Of a stretch of 64,000 bases of DNA, positions 55,810-64,000 are shown in pieces; position 1 is the stretch's first letter, and the number at the start of each line of letters is the position of its first letter. A model generated the notes under the pieces. It was not told the origin of the DNA, made no database searches, and saw only the letters and a list, made by a program, of their open reading frames with translations. Source of the DNA: Thamnaconus septentrionalis. Taxonomy: Eukaryota > Chordata > Actinopteri > Tetraodontiformes > Monacanthidae. Made by a program: the position numbers and the translations under genes. The stretch lies in the NCBI GenBank assembly GCA_009823395.1, contig CM020509.1, positions 10,343,001 through 10,407,000 of the forward strand. Direction: 5' to 3'.

Positions 55810-57805
55810 ACTAATGCGCTGATTTCCAAAAGGTGGAAAAGTAGCACAAATGAAAGCATGCACACAGACACAACACAGACGAACACACACAGACACAGAC
55901 ACAGACACACACACACACAGTTCTCAGACAGGTAGCTCCGCCTTCCACAGGTGACAGGCAGCAGATGGTGTAGTGTTCAGAACCGCCAAGGAGTGGTATC
56001 TAATAATTTTTTGGGGAAAAAGGAGAGACAACATTAGAAACTCAGATATGAGCAACAGGCTCTGTTCAGTCTCAGACGAATTGCTGCTGAGAGCCGTTCC
56101 TGCAGCTAAAATGAATAAGTCACACCGAAGCTAAAGCACCAGAGCCAATATTCAAGTATCCAGCAAAAAAAAAAAAAAAAAAAATTAGCATCTTGGAGGG
56201 GCCTTCACTGTTTGTCAACCAAACAGTTCCCTGTTGATTTGCGGTGGCATGAATGCTATGAATCACTGTGGCAGGTAAAAACATAAACAGCGTGACGCGC
56301 TCCATCCTTCTGCTGAAAATAACAAAGTCAACATCACAGAAATGCCTCCATTTGAGCTGCACACAAAAAGTCCTCTGTGTCTGTCGCCGGGCAGACTACA
56401 ACTCTGTGCAATGACAGTCTGAGCGTTGCCTCCAGAAGCTCCGTTCACTGCAGATCAGGGCGGCATCAGCTCAGGAAGGGAGGGGATCATTCCTGGAGAG
56501 TGTTTTTTTTTTTTGTTTTTACGACAGCAAACAGCTTCTGCTTAACTGCTTCATTTTCTGTAGTGAAACATAACTGTCTATTTGAATCTTGGCAGATGTT
56601 GTAAAATGGGCCTCTGTGATGGTAGGAGAGTGCATTTACAGTTGTCGCCCAACTAATATGGATTTTTACAGCGGCCATTTTGGCATGAGACAGCAGGGTA
56701 AACACAGGTGCTAGCTAGGAGACAAATTAAAGTTCTGTTCACTTGGCGTCAGACAAAGTCAACGTGTTTTTCCTCGTACCAGTCAAAAAAAATATCCTGG
56801 GCCTTTTTCCCTGGTTTTTCCTTTTATTAACTGAATGAGTTTAGAGTTGGAGAGACCAAAATTGACTTTTAGTCCCAGCTCTGTCTGTCTAGCTGTGTTT
56901 ATTCTAAATTATCCTTCTCTGTAGTTGAGCGTATTTTTAGAGAAAGTTAATTATGTTTGCGTGGGGAACGCTGTCAGAACGGGCTCTTCTCCCAGCAGAG
57001 TCTTCAGTTAATGTTCCTGAAAAGAGGCTGGACACGAACAAGCTTCAGGCTGGCATAATCCAACCGTAACCGAATGGCCTTTCCCAGCTCACTCAGACCA
57101 GAAGCTGAGAAGAGACAGGCCAATTCTGGGAATAAAGGGACCTGGGCCTGCGTTATATAAGGACAGCGAGCCTCAATTAAAATGCATGAAAGTTATAATG
57201 AGCGTGTGTATCTACGTGTCAAGCGCTCCAATGTCAACTTAGCAAACCACATTGGTAGCCTGAGGCTGCATTGGGATGCACGACGATGACATCACAGGCC
57301 ATTTGTGACTTGTGACTTGTAGAAGAAGCGACCAGACATGCACGCAGGCACGCACGCCGCAGCGCACTCAGACAGGCCGCACGACGTGACCTCTCCAAGT
57401 TGGCCTACAAGCAACAAGAATTTGACCAACAAAACCACCCAAAAAAACACGCTGACCATCAGCGTCAGTGTCCAGTCACCCGCTGGCTACTGGGTGCGGC
57501 CGCTGGGTCCCGTCGCTGCTGTGAGATCAAGAGGTGGCGGACCGCTGGAATGCCCAGGGCCACGGATGTGGCAGCTACTTCCCAGCTGGGATGCCCTGCC
57601 ACAGCGTTGTTTCCCAGGATATCAGGTTCGGGGAAAAACCCCCCCATGGGTTTGCTAAAGTGGACTGCTGGTGCCAAACCCCTGACTACCTACCATGCAT
57701 CCCTCCTTCCCCGATGCTGACGGTGAATCCACATGATGTGGAGGACCGCAGGGTGACTGGAAGGTCGTGTTGGTGGAAATAGAGTGATAGGAGCTGGGAT
57801 GTATG
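55810..57805. other. efemp2 upstream region, near part
   Basis: No coding exon is seen upstream of the efemp2 start codon here. A CA-rich tract at about 55860-55920 and an A-run at about 56165-56183 are present. A 5' untranslated exon is expected somewhere upstream but could not be placed. Confidence 0.45.
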
Positions 57806-57813
57806 TTGTAGAG

Positions 57814-58137
57814 CAGAGGTGACTGGTGTGCCACAGCAGCAGATGGATGGAGTGTTTTGGTGAGCCACCTCATAAGAGAAAAAAATATATCATGGAATAT
57901 GTAGAAGAATGTGTGCTTTAATGTCAATTGAAAATGAACAAAAGCAAATTTAGAACAAAATATGTGTCTCTGAAGCCCCACGGTGTTGAAATGACTCTTA
58001 AAACACTGAAAAAATGGATGAAATACAGCTATATTATGACTTACTGACGATTAATATAATTTATTCAAGTTCGCTGGGCCGGATTAAAAGGCTCACAGGC
58101 CGCATATGGGCCCTGGGCCATAGTTTGCCCATGCCTG
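57814..58137. mobile_element. hAT-type MITE (324 bp)
   Basis: The right end ATAGTTTGCCCATGCCTG is the complement of CAGGCATGGGCAAACTAT, a classic hAT-type terminus. The left end is CAGAGGTGACTGG. Flanks TTGTAGAG (57806-57813) and CTGTAGAG (58138-58145) match at seven of eight bases. No transposase frame remains. Confidence 0.7.
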
Positions 58138-58762
58138 CTGTAGAGTGCAGGCAGGGGGAAACCCTCGTCAGATTAACAGACTCAGAGTCACACCGATGGA
58201 CAATTTAGAGTTGTTCGTTAGCCTCAGGTGAGTTCTCAGTGAGGCTAATGCGTATGTCTTTGGACTTACGTTCGTGTAGAGAACCCATGCAGACACAGGG
58301 AGAACATGCAAACCCCACACACAAAGGCCTCGGGTCAGAATTGGACCAGCAGCCTTCTTTATGTGAACCGACAGTGCGACACGTATAGCCTGTCAAATAT
58401 CTGAAATGATTAGAAAAAAAAACCTGCTAATGACAAATAACGACTCCCTCACGAAAAAGTATTTGTGTAGATTATTTGTACCGCAGCTCCGCAAATTAAG
58501 TTGCTGAAATGAAATCAAAATGCTTGCTGTCTGCTGTTGGAATGCCATCCCGTGACTGCTTTATCATGTGACCCTTATCATCGCAATTTAGCATCGTTAG
58601 CGTTTAAGGTCGATTCCCGCTTTTTTTCCACTCTTTTTTTTCTTTTTTAAAACCCAGACACTCGGCACAATTTAACAACGGACGTTTAAGATGTCATGTG
58701 ACTCGTAAAAGTAACCACATGGGGACGGGTGAGAAAAAAAAATACACACACACATAGTCGGA

Positions 58763-58763
<1 letters not shown>

Positions 58764-58800
<37 letters not shown>
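58764..58800. repeat. (CA)n microsatellite
   Basis: A pure CA run of about 18 copies with CA-rich flanks. Confidence 0.95.
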
Positions 58801-58806
<6 letters not shown>

Positions 58807-59038
58807 ACACCTAAACACATACAGACACGCATGCAGCGTCACAGCCGGCTAGTCGTGTGTTGGTAGTGAACACACGGTGAGCGGAGCTCTGTGCGGTTCT
58901 GCTCCGTCGTGCGTAGAGCAGCCGGGTGCGAACACGATGGAGCCATGCGCACTCCAGCTGCCGCATGTTACCACGGCAGCGTTGAACCTGCACCAGAACC
59001 ACACTGCTCCGATTAGGAGCCGTCAGGCCTCACCTGAG

Positions 59039-59075
59039 CCGTGCCGTGCCGTGCCGTGCCGTGCCGTGCCGTGCG
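59039..59075. repeat. (GTGCC)n pentanucleotide repeat
   Basis: About seven uninterrupted GTGCC units in a GC-rich patch. Confidence 0.95.
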
Positions 59076-59303
59076 GCAGGCCTGTGTTGCATTAGTGTGG
59101 GCAGGCACACAATGTGGGCACGGATCATGAGCTGGGGGTGGTGTTGGTGGGAAGGGGACGGTTCTCCATTCTGCTGCTTTTGCAATCCCACCTGAGTCAT
59201 TGCAGTGACGCCGGAGCTGTCATGTGTTAGCTATTAAACGCACGCCTTGTAAACAGTGATAAAGTGGACTGTCAAATAACATAACCTGATTCAGGTTTGA
59301 TGA

Positions 59304-59334
<31 letters not shown>

Positions 59335-60052
59335 TGATTGTGCACCTGGCACCTGTTTCTCTATGCTGAGACTTCACCCAAGCGGCCTCCTTGTTCTCCC
59401 TCAGCCCCCTCCCGGGAGATTTTTTTTTTTTTAGGGATTGTGACATTAAATGTTGTGCAGCAGGGGATGAGGTGGAAGAATTTTGCAACATCGTGCACAA
59501 TAATACTCGTCCTGTGACTCAGTGCTCCTCTTCCTGTCTAACCCCCCCATTACCGTCTGCGAGCTGCAGAGCCGAGAAGCAAAAAAAACTACACAGACAG
59601 ACTGTGGGCCACGTTATCTTGGCTCCAGTTTCGGAGCCAAGCAGCAGAGTAGTGCTACTGTGACGTGTATGGCTCGTACCAGGGAAGGAAAAAAAAATAA
59701 AAGGAGGCCGAGAGGCGAACCAAAAGCTTCGATTTATCCCCCTTTAAAAAAAAGTTTAGTAAACATCAGGAGGCATCCGCTTCTCCGCCTGCTTGCCACC
59801 GCTCTCTCCTAGTGTCGGACGTCAGTCAGATGTTAACAAAAGACGGAGGAAACACTCACCGCTGAGTCCTTTTGTCAGACCAGTGTCCTGTCTCTCTGTC
59901 TGAACGGCCGGTCCCTCTCTCGCTGGCTGAGTTTCGGACGTCCCCGGCTGAGCTGGCGTTACAGAAGTGTCCCTTGAACCTCCTGCCTGTGTGACCCTGA
60001 GAGAGTGAGTGGGCAGACAGACAGCTGGAGCAGCTGAACACATGCAGAGGGA

Positions 60053-60057
<5 letters not shown>

Positions 60058-60102
<45 letters not shown>
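60058..60102. repeat. (GA)n microsatellite
   Basis: A pure GA run of about 22 copies. Confidence 0.95.
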
Positions 60103-60105
<3 letters not shown>

Positions 60106-61565
60106 CCCATTCTTACCCCCCCTCTCTCTTCCTCCCTCCTTCCTCCCTCCTTCCCTCCCTCCGCCCTCTGGCCCCCCTGCGTTGCCATTCTCCGCTCTCC
60201 AAGCCCCCTCTCGCTGACCCCCCTGGATGCAAATTCCTGGTCTGCGGCCCAAATACCAAAATTCCAAATACGTCTGAATCGCAAGCGGAACAGCTAACAG
60301 ATTCACACACTTGCCCCCCGCCCCCACCCCACCTCAGCCTCCCCTCCCCATCCTCGGTCCCACAACACACCTGGTTTCGTTTAAACTTAACCCCCGCAAA
60401 AGTCCCAAAGCTCTCTTTCCCCTCCCATTTTCCCATTTACCCCCCATCTATCTGTACTTACCTCCCCCACCTTTTTTGTTTCCATAAAGCGACCAAAGCC
60501 TACACTCTTGTCCAATCTGACAGGCAGGATATTTATAGTCGGGGAAAGAGAAGTTAATGGAATGTGGACAAAAATTAGAGAGAAGACAGAGTGTGTGTGT
60601 GTGTGCGTGCGCACGTGTACGTGTATGAGTGCGTGCGTGGAGACATTTTCGGAAAATTTGCGATCTTACTTTGTTGAATAAAGTGCTGGCGCTGCCTGGG
60701 ACAAATAACAGAAAATAAACTATCATTATTCTTGGCCAATCCGCCAGCTTTGCTGCACCATTTTTTTTACTTGACAAATCCATTACTGCACGTAGAATTA
60801 TTTCTGCCGCTCATTTTTTTTTTTTTTCATCTTAAAAACTGTCTTGTCATGTGGTAAACTGTACGCTGTTGCTTCGTCCAGAACTAGCCCTTCTGGGCTA
60901 GAGCCTGACTCAGCTAAATAAATAGACAGGAAAAAAATACCATTCCGCTTTAAATAAAATATTTTTCTTTTCTTTCTTTTTTTAATTAAATGGACAGAAA
61001 ATGCATTAGGGGCAGAGCGATGATTACAATGGTTGCTTTTTCTGTTCGGTTAAAAAAAAATCTTGTTTTGCCTGTGAAAACCTGTTCTTAACCTCAGTGT
61101 TTATCTATTCCAAGTGGCGGGCAGAGATGGCAGCTGTCACTACAAGGGGTGTTGTTAAAAGTCTCACTGAAAACCCCCTGACTGGATAAACTGCCCCCTA
61201 CTCCAGCTCCCGACCCCCCAGGTGGTCCCCTATTCCCATGGCCACACAGTAACTACTCCATAACAAATGTCTCCAATCATTAATTCATGGACACATGAAA
61301 ATGCTGCTCAGTTAAAGTCAGTGTTTCAGCTCATTGTCCATACTGAGGGGGCGGGGGGTTAATGAAGCCTCACTGTTGTCAGCTTTTACAAATAAGCCAT
61401 TTTGCTGCTTACTCGTCTATTTCTGCCTCTTAACTCCCTCTAGCAATTTTGAAAACTCAGTTAAATCACGTCTTTGGAATGGCTTGGTGATAGCGTATCT
61501 TTCCATAGACACAGCAGACAAAATGAAAACACGAAACGGGGTGACTTTAATGATAATCTGTTATT

Positions 61566-61571
61566 TTTATT
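61566..61571 (-). promoter_or_regulatory. fibp: Candidate fibp polyadenylation signal
   Basis: AATAAA on the minus strand lies about 210 bases after the fibp stop codon, making 61,550-61,778 the likely 3' untranslated region. That region contains a GA microsatellite at about 61730-61754. Confidence 0.65.
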
Positions 61572-61778
61572 TACAATTCAAATTTACAGACTCTAAGAAT
61601 ATGATAACGGGGCTTGTGAAACCTAATACATCACCGCCAACTAACTGAAAACAGAGACAGGAGGACAAACTGGAGGGGGGGGGAGATAACGGCTCCAGCG
61701 GTGGGGAAAACTGAGGAAATGGTGGGTAGGAGAGAGAGAGAGAGAGAGAGAGAGCGGCCAGCGGCGACGAAAAACCCT

Positions 61779-61848
61779 TCAGTCGTGATACATTTTAAAG
61801 ATGCAGCTTTTGATGACGCCCATGTATCTGTCCCACACAACCTGGTGC
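61779..61848 (-). CDS. fibp: fibp terminal coding exon
   Basis: The exon encodes [20 protein letters not shown] then HD and a TGA stop (read at 61779-61781). Confidence 0.95.
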
Positions 61849-63907
61849 CTGAGGAGGGGGGGAAAAAACAGTAGACACACAAAGAGGTCAAACCGTCGTC
61901 GATGAGTAAAGCAAAAGAAGGTGCTTGGAGTCTTACGACTAACGCTTATTGTGAAATCGGGGCAAATGAAGCAATCTTTGTGTAAAGGCTGGTGTGGGGG
62001 GGTCTTTTTATGAATATCTCTTTGTTAAGCATGTAGTAGAGCGGCACTGTGTAAACCTTTAACTGCATTCCAGAGTGTAAGCGGGGAGAAACAAGGTGAC
62101 TACAGTTTGAGAAGCCAGGGAGACAGGGTGACACCCACTGGTCGAACAGGGATGTCAATATTAACGAGGAACATGCGCCACAGCACTGCTTGATGGCTGC
62201 CAAGTGTGTAGCATTATTAGGTTATGGGGATTTTTTTTTCCTATTTTTCCAAAGCACTCTACAAAGCTCTGACTGTATTTTAACACGTCAGCCCCTTGGG
62301 ATTTTGTAAGTGCGGCAGTCAACCCCGTGCGCTTTGCAGAATAAAGGCACATGAACTCACTTGAATGTGTCGAGTATGTGAGCCGAGTTGGTGTAGTGAG
62401 TGAGGTAGAGTTTCATATCTGCTGCTGTCCATCTGTCTGACCGACACGGCTCTATAAACTGGGAAAGAAAGGGAGGAGAGGAAACATTAAAATCTGACCG
62501 TCAGTGAGCCTCGTTTTTTTTTTCTTCTTTGTTTTGTTTTTTTTAATTATACAGACCTTCTCCACAAGATCAATGAAGAAATCTCTGACATCTTTTGTGT
62601 TGGTTAATTTTGCTGCGATATTGACGAGGCCTCTGGAGAGGTTCTGTAATTTGGTAGAAAAGTTACAGGCAAATGTCCTGTTATTTTATTATTGACTGTT
62701 CTATTTATTTGCTTCTACTTTGACTTTCATCACAGAAAGTGGCATGCAGGATCACATGATGGTGTACTGTATCCCACCTTGAAATTAGCTTCCATCTCAG
62801 CAAATGCTTTCGTTTTTCCTCTGAGAGCCGTACAGACCAAACTAAGTTCAGGGCAGAATAGAAGCAGAGGAAACCACATCATTCAATGTTGATTGATGAC
62901 AAATGAGATTTAAAACAAGCATATTAATGAGTAGCTAGCAAAAAAAAAAATTTTAAATCCTGTATCGTACGTTTTTTTTGTTACCTTTTGTGCTGATCCA
63001 AAAGGTCCTTGTCAGAGATTAAAATCTTCAGTTCCTTCAGCTCTTGTAAGAACTCCTTATCGAGATCCACATCCATGTCTTCCACCATGTTATCTACGGG
63101 AAAAAAAACCTCATCTCAGACTCAATTAAGTCCGGTTTTCTAGAGGACGACTAAGAACCTTCACATGCATATCACTCCAGCTGTTCCTGACCATATTAAC
63201 ATTATTCACTTACAATCAGCAAATTGGTCAAAATTAAAGATGATCATGTGAAAGGATGTAAAAAAAAAAAAGAAAAGAAAAGGACCTCTGGTGGTCATCG
63301 GAACACACTGAAGGAGGCCTGTTATTCTAAAAATAATTTCTTTGCATATTTTCCTTGATGTTATTTTTGGTTTTTCTTAGTGTTCCTAATACTTTTAATA
63401 CATCTCACTCTCCCCAATCCCTAAAGTGACACAGTTCCACCTCACTGACATGTTGCACATGTACTTATGTCTTGCATTAAAAAAAAACTGGCAGAAAATG
63501 GCTAAGAAAACATGTTTTAAAATAGCTCACCGACAGCTCCAACAGTCCAGTTGTCGATAAGCTGCCCAGCACAGAAAGCAAAGTCCTGGAACGTGAGATA
63601 CTGCAGCTTTCTTTTTCCAGTCTCGAAGCGATTGTTGGCAAAGAAAACAATGGCAGCATAATCCCTGAAACAGACACGAGACATTTATATAAGCTCGCAA
63701 ATTTAATAATTTACGACCGAGGCCTTCTCAAGAATTTTATCTCAAAACTGATCTGAAGCAACAGTTGTATGAAAGAAAAAATCTGTGACTTGGAAGACTA
63801 ATTTACCTTGCAAGTTTGTCGGAGAGAAGAAAATTCTGGCGAATGTTCTCCACTAGGGGTCCTTTTAGTTCCTCCACAACTTTAAAAACACGTTTGAAAT
63901 TGTCAAA
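61779..63907 (-). CDS. fibp: Acidic FGF intracellular-binding protein, C-terminal seven exons (partial)
   Basis: FIBP binds internalised FGF1 and is found at membranes and in the nucleus; it affects mitogenic signalling and left-right patterning. Coding exons 5' to 3' in the window are 63807-63907, 63531-63664, 62985-63093, 62778-62841, 62557-62643, 62361-62458 and 61779-61848, 220 residues in all with consistent phases. Recognisable stretches are [107 protein letters not shown] and the terminal MYHD. The human protein is about 360 residues, so roughly the first 140 residues lie beyond the right edge. The acidic linker after NWTVGAV is short here (VDNMVED), corresponding to the shorter human isoform form. 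Same orientation as efemp2. Confidence 0.95.
62361..62458 (-). CDS. fibp: fibp coding exon
   Basis: The exon encodes [20 protein letters not shown] and on to SAHILDTF. The EPCRSD motif is a FIBP signature. Confidence 0.95.
62557..62643 (-). CDS. fibp: fibp coding exon
   Basis: An 87-base exon encoding 29 residues, [20 protein letters not shown] through DLVEK. The donor GTCTGT is weak but phase and similarity fix it. Confidence 0.93.
62778..62841 (-). CDS. fibp: fibp coding exon
   Basis: A 64-base exon encoding [20 protein letters not shown] and K, behind a GAACTTAG acceptor. Confidence 0.93.
62985..63093 (-). CDS. fibp: fibp coding exon
   Basis: The exon encodes [20 protein letters not shown] through DKDLLDQHK. 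Confidence 0.95.
63531..63664 (-). CDS. fibp: fibp coding exon
   Basis: The exon encodes [20 protein letters not shown], then [20 protein letters not shown] and VGAV, the most conserved part of FIBP. Confidence 0.95.
63807..63907 (-). CDS. fibp: fibp coding exon (first in window)
   Basis: The exon encodes [20 protein letters not shown] and on to FLLSDKLA, phase 0 at its start. A TTTCATTTCAG acceptor precedes it, so more exons lie outside the window. Confidence 0.94.
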
Positions 63908-64000
63908 CTGAAATGAAACAAAGTGAAAAGATTAAGGTTGGGGAAAAAACAGTGAATCAATTAGTAAAATGAACAAAAAAAACAATAAAATGAGTCAGTT

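Larger units (their letters stand above)
58146..61550. other. Region between efemp2 and fibp
   Basis: No coding exon is recognised. Microsatellites occur at 58764-58800 (CA), 59039-59075 (GTGCC) and 60058-60102 (GA). A TATAAATA on the minus strand at 60530-60537 could belong to an efemp2 promoter, but nothing else supports it. The human gene CTSW lies between EFEMP2 and FIBP; no trace of it is visible here. Confidence 0.45.

Noticed and set aside
57338..57720. Two overlapping 106-codon plus-strand frames upstream of efemp2
   Set aside because: Composition is not protein-like, no homology is recognised, and no splice or promoter context supports them.

Overview
The window is vertebrate nuclear DNA, almost certainly from a ray-finned (teleost) fish. 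Genes are split by GT-AG introns. The intergenic and intronic DNA carries long CA/GT, TA and TCTA microsatellites, a tRNA-headed SINE, LINE-type 3' ends, and several short hAT-type DNA transposons with 8-bp target-site duplications. All five protein genes belong to vertebrate families. I found no bacterial, phage, CRISPR or toxin-type system.

Layout. (1) 349-26,386, plus strand: mrpl11, a mitochondrial large-subunit ribosomal protein of 195 residues in five coding exons. Its first intron is about 20 kb. (2) 10,793-11,857, minus strand: an intact single-exon TMEM121-family membrane protein gene nested antisense inside that intron, among long unique GC-moderate stretches that look like a regulatory landscape. 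A GC-rich island lies at about 14.8-17.5 kb. (3) 30,190-34,673, minus strand: npas4, the neuronal activity-dependent bHLH-PAS transcription factor, 956 residues in eight coding exons. It has a TATA box, two CRE-type sites and a distal MEF2/E-box cluster upstream. It converges with mrpl11. (4) About 36.6-49.2 kb: a gene-poor interval with DNA transposons, a SINE and microsatellites. (5) 49,948-55,809, minus strand: efemp2 (fibulin-4), 438 residues in ten coding exons, an extracellular elastic-fibre protein. (6) 61,779 to beyond 63,907, minus strand: fibp (acidic FGF intracellular-binding protein). Its last seven coding exons are present and the N-terminal part lies past the right edge.

The genes do not form one pathway. 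Their order is syntenic: in human 11q13 NPAS4 sits next to MRPL11, and EFEMP2 sits close to FIBP, so the window joins two pieces of that neighbourhood. The TMEM121-type gene is not part of the human 11q13 block.

The most notable points are the nested antisense tmem121-like gene, a 197-bp repeat unit carrying telomere-like CCCTAA tracts at two loci (with a shortened related copy at a third), a hAT family present as an inverted pair with a zinc-finger transposase remnant, and the npas4 regulatory motifs. Exon boundaries were assigned by eye from splice signals, phase and remembered similarity to human proteins. No alignment or database search was run.
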